A stretch of DNA of 64,000 nt. It comes from Rhodovulum sulfidophilum (GTDB taxonomy: Bacteria; Pseudomonadota; Alphaproteobacteria; Rhodobacterales; Rhodobacteraceae). The notes under the pieces were generated by a model. That model was not told the DNA's origin. It was given only the letters and a program-made list of their open reading frames with translations, and searched no databases. The stretch lies in assembly GCA_003241785.1 (NCBI GenBank), contig QFPW01000002.1, forward strand, positions 124,001 through 188,000, in the 5' to 3' direction. A program made the translations under genes and the position numbers. Shown in pieces: positions 56,252 through 64,000 of this stretch. Numbering within the stretch: the stretch's first letter is position 1; the number at the start of each line of letters is the position of its first letter.

Positions 56252-57424
56252 ATGCACAGCTCTCAATCGGCGGCTGACCCCACCGCACCCGCCGCCCGGA
56301 GCACCTCCGGAGCGGGCGCCTACGTCGCCCTGTTCGACGTCTACGGCACGCTGCACCTCGCGGCCCCGACGCCAGCTGAGACGCGTGCCTGCGAAACCCG
56401 CGCCCCGCGCCGCGCCGCCACCGGTTCGCGCCGCTGGATCGCCGGCCTCGCCGCGGCCGCCGCGCTGATCGGCGGCTCGGCCAGCGCGCAGTCGACGCTG
56501 CTCAACGTCTCCTACGACCCGACGCGCGAGCTCTACCGCGACTACAACGCGGCCTTCGAGAAGCACTGGGAATCCGAGGGCAACGCGCCGCTGCAGATCT
56601 CCGCTTCGCATGGCGGGTCCGGCGCGCAGGCGCGCGCGGTGATCGACGGCCTCGACGCGCAGGTGGTGACCCTCGCGCTCGCCTCTGACATCGATGCCAT
56701 CGCCTCGAAGACCGGCAAGATCCCGGCCGACTGGCAGACCAAGCTGCCGCACAATTCCGCGCCCTACACCTCCACGATCGTCTTCCTCGTCCGCGAGGGA
56801 AATCCGAAGGAGATCAAGGACTGGCCCGACCTGGTGAAGGACGGCGTCGAGGTGATCACGCCGAACCCGAAGACCTCGGGCGGCGCGCGCTGGAACTACC
56901 TCGCGGCCTGGGCCTACGCCGACAAGGCGTTCGGCGGCGACGAGGCCAAGGTGAAGGAGTACATGTCGTCGCTCTTCCAGCACGTCCCGGTGCTCGACAC
57001 CGGCGCGCGGGGCGCCACGACCACCTTCGCCCAGCGCGGGATCGGCGACGTGCTGCTCGCCTGGGAGAACGAGGCCTTCCTCGCGCTCAACGAGCTCGGC
57101 TCCGACCAGTTCGACATCGTCGTACCCTCGATCTCGATCCTCGCCGAGCCGACCGTCGCGCTCGTCGCCGGCAACCTGCATTCCGACGAGCAGAGCAAGG
57201 CGGCCACCGAGTACCTCGACTGGCTCTACAGCCCGGAAGCCCAGGCGATCGCGCTCAAGCACTACTTCCGCGCCTGGGACACCTCGCAGGCCGATCCGGC
57301 GGATGTCGAGCGCTTCCCGGACGTCGAGCTCGTGTCGATCGCCGATTTCGGCGGTTGGGCGAAGGTCCAGCCCGAGCATTTCGGCGACGGCGGCGTCTTC
57401 GACCAGATCTACAAGCCGCGGTAA
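56252..57424 (+). CDS. Sulfate-binding protein with unusual 55-residue leader
   Basis: 390 residues, Sbp/CysP family: LLNVSYDPTRELYRDYNAAF at the start of the mature part, SHGGSGAQARAVIDGL (sulfate loop), NPKTSGGARWNYLAAW (about 215) and the C-terminal YLDWLYSPEAQAIA. The signal peptide (RRWIAGLAAAAALIGGSASAQ) begins only at about residue 59. No in-frame ATG, GTG or TTG occurs between the first codon and it, and GGAGG stands 5 bases before the ATG, so the leader seems translated. The leader contains LFDVYGTL, like the HAD motif I. First gene of the cys operon. Confidence 0.9.
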   Translation: MHSSQSAADPTAPAARSTSGAGAYVALFDVYGTLHLAAPTPAETRACETRAPRRAATGSRRWIAGLAAAAALIGGSASAQSTLLNVSYDPTRELYRDYNAAFEKHWESEGNAPLQISASHGGSGAQARAVIDGLDAQVVTLALASDIDAIASKTGKIPADWQTKLPHNSAPYTSTIVFLVREGNPKEIKDWPDLVKDGVEVITPNPKTSGGARWNYLAAWAYADKAFGGDEAKVKEYMSSLFQHVPVLDTGARGATTTFAQRGIGDVLLAWENEAFLALNELGSDQFDIVVPSISILAEPTVALVAGNLHSDEQSKAATEYLDWLYSPEAQAIALKHYFRAWDTSQADPADVERFPDVELVSIADFGGWAKVQPEHFGDGGVFDQIYKPR

Positions 57425-57430
57425 CCCGGA

Positions 57431-58270
57431 ATGCGCAGTCTCTCCCTTCGCGCGCCTTCGCCGATGCCGGGTTTCGGCGTCTCGGCCGGGATCACGATGA
57501 CCATGCTCTCGATCATCGTGCTGATCCCGATCGCGGCGCTGCTCGCCCGCGGCGCCGAGGTCGGCTTCCTCCAGATCCTCGAGACCGTGGCGACCGAGCG
57601 GGTCCTGTCCGCGCTGTGGCTCTCGTTCCGGATCGCCTTCCTGGCCGCGCTCTTCAATCTCGTGCTCGGCCTCGCCATCGCCTGGATGCTGGTGCGCTAC
57701 GACTTCCCCGGCCGCCGGCTGATCGACGCGGCGGTCGACCTGCCCTTCGCGCTGCCGACCGCCGTCGCCGGCATCGCGCTGACGACGCTTTACGCGCCGA
57801 ACGGCCTGCTGGGCGGCTTCTTTTCCGGGTTCGGCGTCAAGATCGCCTATACCCAGCTCGGCATCTGGATCGCGCTCGTCTTCGTCAGCCTGCCCTTCGT
57901 GGTGCGCACGGTGCAGCCGGTGATCGAGGAGATCGACCGCGAGGTCGAGGAAGCCTCCGCGACGCTCGGCGCCTACCGGCTGCGCACCTTCCGCCGCGTG
58001 ATCCTGCCCACCCTGACGCCGGCGCTCCTGACCGGCTTCGCCCTCGCGCTCGCACGGTCGGTCGGCGAATACGGCTCGGTGATCTTCATCGCCGGCAACC
58101 TGCCCTACAAGACGGAGATCGCGCCGCTGCTGATCGTGATCCGGCTCGAAGAGTTCGATTACAACGGCGCGGTCGCGATCGCGATCGCCATGCTGGCGAT
58201 CTCGTTCCTGATGCTGCTCGTCATCAACCTGATCCAGGTCGTGAGCCGAAAGAGGTTTGGCAATGTCTAG
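57431..58270 (+). CDS. cysT: Sulfate ABC permease CysT
   Basis: 279 residues, about six helices (ITMTMLSIIVLIPIAALLA first), PFALPTAVAGIALTTLYAPNG (about 108-128), EAA loop EEASATLGAYRLRTFRRVIL (about 174), and RSVGEYGSVIFIAGNLP typical of CysT/CysU. It ends with TAG and overlaps the next small gene by 8 bases. Confidence 0.95.
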   Translation: MRSLSLRAPSPMPGFGVSAGITMTMLSIIVLIPIAALLARGAEVGFLQILETVATERVLSALWLSFRIAFLAALFNLVLGLAIAWMLVRYDFPGRRLIDAAVDLPFALPTAVAGIALTTLYAPNGLLGGFFSGFGVKIAYTQLGIWIALVFVSLPFVVRTVQPVIEEIDREVEEASATLGAYRLRTFRRVILPTLTPALLTGFALALARSVGEYGSVIFIAGNLPYKTEIAPLLIVIRLEEFDYNGAVAIAIAMLAISFLMLLVINLIQVVSRKRFGNV

Positions 58271-58532
58271 ACGCCCCGCCTTTCCCGCCCCGAAGTCCGG
58301 CTCCCGCAGCGCCTTCGCCACCGTCGCGCTCGGCATGGGCGCCGCCGCGTCGAGCGGTGTCGCGGTACTGATGCTCGGCGGTGGCCTGATCGCCGCGATC
58401 GGCGCCTACATGCTCACCGGGTCGGCGGCGATCGCCGCCCTCGGGGTGGTGCAGGCCGCGCGGCCGCTGCGCCCCCGGCTGCATCGGCTCGCGGCGCGGC
58501 TGCGCCGTCCCGTCGCCATCCTCACGCACTGA
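58263..58532 (+). CDS. Hypothetical small membrane protein in the sulfate operon, 89 aa
   Basis: Not recognised. Basic N-terminus (SRRPAFPAPKSGSRS), then one long or two short hydrophobic helices (ALGMGAAASSGVAVLMLGGG, LIAAIGAYMLTGSAAIAALG), then an Arg-rich tail (RPLRPRLHRLAARLRRP). ATG at 58263 overlaps the cysT end by 8 bases with AGAGG seven bases upstream; cysW follows after 21 bases. The tight packing argues that it is translated and linked to the importer or its assembly. A rival view is that it is spacer sequence open by chance. Confidence 0.68.
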   Translation: MSRRPAFPAPKSGSRSAFATVALGMGAAASSGVAVLMLGGGLIAAIGAYMLTGSAAIAALGVVQAARPLRPRLHRLAARLRRPVAILTH

Positions 58533-58553
58533 TCCGAAAGGTCCCTCCCTTAC

Positions 58554-59459
58554 ATGCCCGCGGACATCGCCCTTTCGCCCGAGGATGCCACTCCCGCGAC
58601 GCCCGCGCGGCGGATGCGCGCGCGCTCCGTGACGACCGAACCCGGCTGGTTCCGGATCGCGCTGATCGGCGTCGTGCTCGCCCTGCTGACGCTGCTGCTG
58701 TTCCTGCCGCTCTACGAGGTCTTCTCGCAGGCGCTGGCCAAGGGGGCCGTCGAGGCTGTCACGTCGCTCAACAATCCCGACGCGCGCCACGCGATCTACC
58801 TGACGCTGCTCACCGCGCTCGTCGCAGTGCCGATGAACGCGATCTTCGGCGTCGCGGCGGCCTGGATGATCGCGAAGTTCGACTTCAAGGGCAAAGCCTT
58901 CCTGATCACGCTCATCGACCTGCCCTTCTCGGTCTCGCCTGTCGTCGCGGGCCTCTGCCTCGTGCTGCTGTTCGGCTCCTCCGGCGCGCTCGGCGCCTGG
59001 ATGGTCGCGCACGGGATGCAGGTCGTCTTCGCCGTGCCCGGCATCATCCTCGCCACGATGTTCGTGACCTTCCCCTTCGTCGCGCGCGAGCTGATCCCGG
59101 TGATGCAGGAACAGGGCCGCGCCGAGGAGGAGGCGGCGCTGACGCTCGGCGCCTCCGGCTGGCGCGCCTTCCGCACGGTGACACTGCCGAACATCAAATG
59201 GGCGCTGCTCTACGGCGTCCTGCTCTGCAACGCGCGCGCGATGGGCGAGTTCGGCGCGGTCGCGGTCATCTCGGGCAAGATCCGCGGCGAGACGATCACC
59301 ATGCCGCTGATGATCGAGATGTCCTACAATGAATACCTCAGCGTCGCCGCCTTCACGATGGCCGCCCTGCTCGCCACGCTGGGTCTGGTCACGCTGACCG
59401 CCAAGTCGCTGCTGGAATGGCGCTTCGCCGACCAGCTCGCCGCCAAGCATCGCCGCTAA
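58554..59459 (+). CDS. cysW: Sulfate ABC permease CysW
   Basis: 301 residues, six helices after a polar N-terminus; DLPFSVSPVVAGLCLVLLFG (about 120), EAA loop EEEAALTLGASGWRAFRTVTL (read in two parts, about 195) and ARAMGEFGAVAVISGKIRG, which marks CysW. It pairs with CysT as the heteromeric channel. Confidence 0.96.
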   Translation: MPADIALSPEDATPATPARRMRARSVTTEPGWFRIALIGVVLALLTLLLFLPLYEVFSQALAKGAVEAVTSLNNPDARHAIYLTLLTALVAVPMNAIFGVAAAWMIAKFDFKGKAFLITLIDLPFSVSPVVAGLCLVLLFGSSGALGAWMVAHGMQVVFAVPGIILATMFVTFPFVARELIPVMQEQGRAEEEAALTLGASGWRAFRTVTLPNIKWALLYGVLLCNARAMGEFGAVAVISGKIRGETITMPLMIEMSYNEYLSVAAFTMAALLATLGLVTLTAKSLLEWRFADQLAAKHRR

Positions 59460-59492
59460 GTCCCCAGAGTCACAAGGTTCCAGGAGTTCCCC

Positions 59493-60212
59493 ATGAACAT
59501 CGAAATCGAGGAACTGGCGAAGGAATTCGGCGCCACCACCGCGCTGCTTCCGGTCAGCCTGTCGATCGCCTCGGGCGCGCTCGTCTCGCTGCTCGGGCCG
59601 TCCGGCTCGGGCAAGACCACGCTGCTGCGCATCCTCGGCGGCCTCGAATTCCCGACCTCGGGCCGGGTGGTCTTCGACGGCACCGACGCGACCGGGCTCA
59701 GCGTCCAGGAGCGCCGCGCGGGCTTCGTCTTCCAGCACTACGCGCTCTTCAAGCACATGACGATCTTCGAGAACATCGCCTACGGGCTCCGGGCGCGGCC
59801 GCGCGCGTCGCGCCCGACCGAGGCGGAGATCGACCGGCGCGTGAACAAGCTCCTGAAGATGATCCAGCTGCCGGACATCGCCCGCCGCTACCCGGCGCAG
59901 CTCTCGGGCGGCCAGCGCCAGCGCGTGGCGCTCGCCCGCGCGCTCGCGATCGAGCCGCGGATGCTCCTGCTCGACGAGCCGTTCGGCGCGCTCGACGCCC
60001 GGGTGCGCAAGGAGCTGCGCACCGGGCTGCGTGAGATCCACGACCAGACCGGCCTCACCACGATCTTCGTCACCCATGACCAGGAAGAAGCAATGGAACT
60101 CGCCGATCTGGTCGTCGTCATGAGCATGGGCCGCATCGAGCAGGTAGGCACGCCGCAGGATATCCGCGCGCGCCCGGCGACGAAGTTCGTCGCCGAATTC
60201 GTAGAGAGCTGA
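59493..60212 (+). CDS. cysA: Sulfate ABC ATPase CysA (short form)
   Basis: 239 residues: Walker A LLGPSGSGKTTLLRIL (about 32), Q-loop FVFQHYALFKHM, signature LSGGQRQRVALARAL, Walker B MLLLDEPFGALDARV, FVTHDQEEAMELAD. The enterobacterial CysA is about 365 residues; this one ends after the ATPase domain and lacks the C-terminal regulatory (TOBE-like) part. Last gene of the sulfate operon. A G+C-rich imperfect inverted repeat (60219-60249, no T-run) follows. Confidence 0.95.
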   Translation: MNIEIEELAKEFGATTALLPVSLSIASGALVSLLGPSGSGKTTLLRILGGLEFPTSGRVVFDGTDATGLSVQERRAGFVFQHYALFKHMTIFENIAYGLRARPRASRPTEAEIDRRVNKLLKMIQLPDIARRYPAQLSGGQRQRVALARALAIEPRMLLLDEPFGALDARVRKELRTGLREIHDQTGLTTIFVTHDQEEAMELADLVVVMSMGRIEQVGTPQDIRARPATKFVAEFVES

Positions 60213-60251
60213 GGCCGTCGGGGCGGCGGGCTCACCCCGCCCCCGACCTCG

Positions 60252-60930
60252 CTAACCGCAGAGGCCGCGGTCGACGTAGACCTTAGAATTCGCCGCGTAG
60301 TAGAAGCATCCGCCCTTCGGTCCCCGATGATAGACCTGTGGCGCCCCGTAGCCGCCCCCGGCGACCGCCGGCGCGGTCCGGGTGGGCTTGGCGACGTCCG
60401 CGGAACCGTCGCGCGCCGCGGCGACCGGGGTCGCGGGAACCCGGGTTTCCGCGACGAACGGCATCGAGGCGGCCGGCAAGGCCGCCAGCCCGCGGGGTGT
60501 CCCGCCGGGCTGGTTCTGGTAGCGGTTGCTGACCGTCAGGATCTGCGCGCCCCAGCCGCAGGCGTTGCCGTCGCCGTCCCGGTCGAGGCCATCGGGATCG
60601 ACCGCCGGACCGCCCTCGGCGAGGAAGGTGCGCTGCGCGGCCGCGGCGCTCGGAAAATCGGCGCAGTTGCGCGTCCCGGTCACCGGCGCCGATCGCGGAT
60701 AGGTCACGAGCCCCACCCCGGCCGCGGTGCGCGACCCGAGATAGCGCCCGCTCGGATCGGCGAGCTGGGCGCGCGAACCGAGCTCCGCCTCGACCATCAT
60801 CAGCTCGCGCGCGTCCCCCGTCGTCGCCTGCCGCTTCCACAACGTCTCGGTCGGCTCCCCGGCATAGGCCTGGGCCGGGCGCGCAGCCCGCCACGGCGGC
60901 GATGAGCAGGACACCGGCGAAAGCGCGCAT
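60252..60930 (-). pseudogene. Excalibur-domain lipoprotein gene broken by a one-base frameshift
   Basis: The start ATG 60930 opens RAFAGVLLIAAVAGCAP, a lipoprotein signal with lipobox VAGC. The downstream protein continues in another frame (AQAYAGEPTETLWKRQ onward). Removing one C in the CCCGGCCC run near 60868-60880 joins them. The second frame carries the Excalibur motif RNCADFPSAAAAQRTFLAEG...DPDGLDRDGDGNACGW (calcium-binding, about 90-130) and a Cys-paired C-terminus (GGCFYYAANSKVYVDRGLCG). It is either a recent inactivation or a sequencing error. Confidence 0.72.
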
Positions 60931-61043
60931 GGTCACCTTGAATGGATCGTCAATGAAAGCGCCCGACCGTGCGAATGGCCCGGGCGATTCGTCAATGCGG
61001 GGCGGCGCGGCTCTCGCGAGGGTGAACCGCGCGCGCGCCTTTC

Positions 61044-62651
61044 TCAGGCGTCGCCCACGAAGGGCTCCCCTTCGACCGCGAGGATCGCGAAGCCATTCGC
61101 GTGCAGCTTCGCCCGGTCCCCCGCGCGCTCGAACCCCTGTTCCGCCGCCGCGGCGCCGACGCCCGAGAGCGCGATCTCGACGATCTCGGGCGAGAGGTTG
61201 AACACGCAGAGATATTCCCCGCCCCGGACATAGGCGAGCACCGGATCGGAGGTGTCGAGGAAATCGCTCCCGCCGGTGACCAGCGCCGGGCTCGACTTGC
61301 GCAGCCGGAGCAGCGCCCGGTAGGTCTCGAGCACGGAATCCGGATCGCCGGCCTGGCCCGCGACGTGCCGCGCCGCCTGCGGCGCCTTGATCGGCAGCCA
61401 GGGGCGGCCGGTCGAAAAGCCGCTGCTCGCATTGCCGCCGTCCCAGACCATGGGCGTGCGGCAGCCGTCGCGACCCTTGTTCTCCGGCCAGAAGTTCAGC
61501 CCCTGCGGATCGGTGAGCTCGAAATACTCAAGATCGGTCTCGGTCTGGCCGAGCTCCTCGCCCTGGTAGAGGCAGACCGAGCCCCTCAGGGTCAGGAGCA
61601 GCGCGGCCGCCTGTTTCGCGAGCGCCGTCTTCTCGACGCAATTCTTCTCCCAGCGCGTCACGTGGCGCACCACGTCGTGGTTCGAGAAGGCCCAGCAGGG
61701 CCAGCCCTTCGGCGCCCCGGTGAAGAAATCCTCGATCTGGCCGCGGAAGTGCCGGGGGTGGAACGGATCGCCGAGCATCTCGAAGGAATAGGCCTGATGC
61801 AGCCGGCCGGCGCTGGTGTACTGGCCCATGATCTCGATCGCATGATGCGATTCGCCGACCTCGCCCACCATCGCGCGGGCGCCGTATTCGTCGAGCAGCG
61901 CGCGCATCCGGCCGAGGAAGACGAGGTTCTCCGGCTGGTTCTTCGAGAAGATATGGTACTGCATCCCGTAGGGATTCCACTCCGGCTTGTCCTTCACCCG
62001 GAAGTCGGCCGGATCGTCGCGCAGCAGCTTGTCGTGGAAGTAGTAGTTCACCGTGTCGAGCCGGAACCCGTCCACGCCGCGCTCCAGCCAGAAGCGCATC
62101 GTGCCGAGGAGCCAGTCCTGCACCGCCGGATTGTGGAAGTTGAAGTCCGGCTGCTCGGCGAGGAAGTTGTGGAAATAGTACTGGTGCCGCCGCGGCTCCC
62201 AGGTCCAGGCGCCGCCGCCGAAGATCGCGAGCCAGTTGTTGGGCGGCGAGCCGTCGTGCTTGGGATCGGCCCAGACGTACCAGTCGGCCTTGGGATTGTC
62301 GCGGCTCTGCCGGCTCTCGACGAAGAACGGATGCTTCGAGGAGGAATGCGACAGCACCTGGTCGATGATGACCTTCAGGCCGAGCTCATGCGCCTTCGCC
62401 ACCATCGCGTCGAAATCGGCGAGGCTGCCGAAGACCGGATCGATGTCGGTATAGTCCGCGACGTCATAGCCCATGTCGGCCATCGGCGAGGTGAAGATCG
62501 GCGACAGCCAGATCGCGTCCACCCCGAGATCGGCGATATAGGGCAGCCGCTGGGTGATCCCGCGCAGGTCTCCGACGCCGTCGCCGGTCGTGTCCTGGAA
62601 CGACCGGGGATAGATCTGATAGGTCACCGAACCGCGCCACCAATCGGCCAT
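61044..62651 (-). CDS. GH13 alpha-glucosidase
   Basis: 535 residues, (beta/alpha)8 glycoside hydrolase 13: WWRGSVTYQIYPRSFQD, DAIWLSPIF, region II GVDGFRLDTVN (nucleophile Asp about 200), general acid in MVGEVGES (about 270) and FSNHDVVRHVTRW (Asp about 328). QxPE-like details fit the oligo-1,6-glucosidase/alpha-glucosidase subfamily; cytoplasmic, no signal. GAGGAGGGG upstream of the ATG. It stands alone here; no sugar importer is adjacent. Divergent from the glycosyltransferase gene. Confidence 0.93.
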   Translation of the reverse strand: MADWWRGSVTYQIYPRSFQDTTGDGVGDLRGITQRLPYIADLGVDAIWLSPIFTSPMADMGYDVADYTDIDPVFGSLADFDAMVAKAHELGLKVIIDQVLSHSSSKHPFFVESRQSRDNPKADWYVWADPKHDGSPPNNWLAIFGGGAWTWEPRRHQYYFHNFLAEQPDFNFHNPAVQDWLLGTMRFWLERGVDGFRLDTVNYYFHDKLLRDDPADFRVKDKPEWNPYGMQYHIFSKNQPENLVFLGRMRALLDEYGARAMVGEVGESHHAIEIMGQYTSAGRLHQAYSFEMLGDPFHPRHFRGQIEDFFTGAPKGWPCWAFSNHDVVRHVTRWEKNCVEKTALAKQAAALLLTLRGSVCLYQGEELGQTETDLEYFELTDPQGLNFWPENKGRDGCRTPMVWDGGNASSGFSTGRPWLPIKAPQAARHVAGQAGDPDSVLETYRALLRLRKSSPALVTGGSDFLDTSDPVLAYVRGGEYLCVFNLSPEIVEIALSGVGAAAAEQGFERAGDRAKLHANGFAILAVEGEPFVGDA

Positions 62652-62849
62652 GAAGCCCCTCCTCGAACCAAGCGGCGGCCCCCGCGGGCCGCCCGACGGC
62701 CGACCGTTTCAGTCCGGCGCCGCTTTGACAAGTCCCCGGGCCGGACTTTGGCCCGCGCCCGGGGCCGGGGCCGGGGCGAACGCCCTTGGCGCGGTCCGGC
62801 CCGGCCTCTATTGCTGGTCCGACGAATGACCGACCGGCGTGGAGCGCGC

Positions 62850-64000
62850 ATGAAGATCCTGTTCATCCACGACAATTTCCCGGCGCAGTTCGGCGTGCTC
62901 GGGATGTGGCTCGCGCGCGAAGGCTGGGACGTGACCTTCGCGACCAATGCCGAGCAGGCCGCCGCGCCCGGCATCCGCGTGCTGCGCTACGGCCCGCACC
63001 GCGAGCCGGCGAAGGAGGTCCATCCCTACGCCCAGCCGATGGAGAGGGCCGCGATCAATGGCCAGGGCTTCGCCCGCGCGGCGCTCAAGGCGCGCGACGC
63101 GGGCTACGCGCCCGACATCGTCGTCGCGCATTCCGGCTGGGGCGGGGGCATGTTCGCCCGCGACATCTTCCCCGACGCCGCCTTCGTCGCCTATTGCGAA
63201 TGGTGGTACCGGTTCCCGGGGTCGGACACGCGGTTCCTCTCCGAGCTCACCGGCCAGCCGATCCAGGGCTCGGTGGAATCGCCGATGCTGGAGAGCGCGC
63301 GCAACGCGCCGATCGCGATGGACCTGACGCGCGCCGACGCGGTGCTCTGCCCGACGCGCTTCCAGGCGGCGCAGTTTCCGGAACGGCTGCGGCCGCTCCT
63401 CACCGTGCAGCACGACGGGATCGACACCGCCTATCACGCCCCCGACCTGATGGACCGGGGCTCGACGCTCGACGGGCTGGTCGCGCCCGACGCGCCGGTC
63501 GTGACCTATGCCACCCGGGGCATGGAGCCGCACCGGGGCTTTCCGCAGTTCATGGCGAGCCTGCCCGCCGTGCTCGCCAGCGATCCGCGCATCCAGGTCG
63601 TGATCGCCGGCGAGAACCGCGTCGCCTATGGCGGGCGGACGCAGCGCGAGGTCGACTGGAAGGCGCGCGCGCTCGAGGAGCACGACCTCGACCCCGCCCG
63701 GGTGCATTTCGTCGGACGTCTCGACCGGCCGGTCTATCGCCGGCTGCTGCGCCGATCGAACGCGCATGTCTATCTGACCGTGCCCTTCGTGCTCTCGTGG
63801 TCGATGCTCGAGGCGATGAGCTTCGCCTGCCCGCTGGTGCTCTCGGACACCGAGCCGGTGCGCGAATTCGCCGATGCCGACTCGGCGACCCTGGTGCCGA
63901 TGAAGGACCCCGCCGCCATCGCGCGCGGCGTGCTCGAGACGCTCGGCGATCCGGTCGCCTCGGAGCGGCGCGCCCGGGCGGCCCGGGCGGTGATCGACCC
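62850..64000 (+). CDS. Glycosyltransferase family 4 protein, 3' end beyond the window
   Basis: At least 383 codons; the frame is open to the right edge. The N-terminus KILFIHDNFPAQFGVLGMWL is typical of GT4 proteins with a GT-B fold. The donor-binding half includes VVTYATRGMEPHRGFPQFM, VVIAGENRVAYGG, VHFVGRLDRPVYRRLLRRSN and the E-x7-E-like SMLEAMSFACPLVLSDTEPV. It is likely involved in surface polysaccharide synthesis. GGAG precedes the ATG at 62850. Confidence 0.88.
   Translation, partial: MKILFIHDNFPAQFGVLGMWLAREGWDVTFATNAEQAAAPGIRVLRYGPHREPAKEVHPYAQPMERAAINGQGFARAALKARDAGYAPDIVVAHSGWGGGMFARDIFPDAAFVAYCEWWYRFPGSDTRFLSELTGQPIQGSVESPMLESARNAPIAMDLTRADAVLCPTRFQAAQFPERLRPLLTVQHDGIDTAYHAPDLMDRGSTLDGLVAPDAPVVTYATRGMEPHRGFPQFMASLPAVLASDPRIQVVIAGENRVAYGGRTQREVDWKARALEEHDLDPARVHFVGRLDRPVYRRLLRRSNAHVYLTVPFVLSWSMLEAMSFACPLVLSDTEPVREFADADSATLVPMKDPAAIARGVLETLGDPVASERRARAARAVID

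Noticed and set aside
60219..60249. Rho-independent terminator between cysA and the Excalibur gene
   Set aside because: The inverted repeat has a bulge and no T-run on either strand, so it was only mentioned, not called.
62652..62849. Regulatory palindromes in the GH13/glycosyltransferase spacer
   Set aside because: Only G+C-rich imperfect repeats without a consistent axis; nothing distinguishable from composition.

Overview
The window is chromosomal DNA of very high G+C content from an alphaproteobacterium, most likely order Rhodobacterales. The pointers are the alphaproteobacterial F1-ATPase inhibitor (zeta subunit), purS/purQ/purC, betaine-lipid genes btaA/btaB, an NdvA-type glucan exporter, cyo oxidase genes beside an MFS gene, and a suhB/MmgR-like small RNA. 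No genus can be named. There is no rRNA, no CRISPR array and no intact insertion sequence.

Layout. 1-4053: cyoDCBA (minus strand, cyoD cut by the window edge), divergent from an MFS transporter. 5582-8182: clpB. 8183-11400: an accessory stretch with a methyltransferase gene, a decayed second copy of the clpB 5' end, a hairpin-rich non-coding region, an orphan winged-helix-like gene and a CcdAB toxin-antitoxin pair. 11445-16470: pyrF, a phospholipid-remodelling operon (plcP-like, btaA, btaB), dinB and a small RNA. 16528-20138: formylglutamate amidohydrolase, tRNA-Val, L36, a transglutaminase-like protein, small hypotheticals and tRNA-Asp. 20279-28283: DUF533, selO, ndvA, an MBL hydrolase, a sensor kinase, a HAD phosphatase, DUF167 and DUF6314. 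28368-32783: purine genes purB, purC, purS and purQ with the zeta subunit, plus a 117-bp tandem repeat array. 32815-35928: dctB/dctD. 35995-44724: mixed metabolism (DUF1593, radical SAM, MFS, homocysteine methyltransferase, SufE, FAD dehydrogenase, DgoK). 44784-50767: a GntR regulator divergent from a PotABCD-type importer and a hydantoin-racemase-like gene. 50830-53637: heme importer hmuTUV. 53734-55531: PHB-depolymerase-family esterase under a CopG-type regulator. 55691-60212: an Rrf2 regulator and a sulfate importer operon. 60252-64000: a frameshifted Excalibur lipoprotein, a GH13 glucosidase and a truncated glycosyltransferase.

Two families of palindromic repeats are scattered between genes. 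One is built on GTAGGGCGGAC arms; one copy encodes the C-terminus of HmuV, and copies supply the stop codons of hmuV and ndvA. The other is a bipartite CCGGG-rich element, present once at 48255 and amplified into three exact 117-bp periods at 29701.

The least ordinary observations are: the clpB 5' duplication bracketing a methyltransferase gene; a DctD-type regulator with no GAFTGA loop and an altered Walker B; repeat-derived coding sequence in hmuV; a sulfate-binding protein with a long leader before its signal peptide; an 89-residue membrane protein embedded in the cys operon; and a probable autoregulatory palindrome over the start codon of the CopG-type gene. I did not find a complete, clearly new multigene system.
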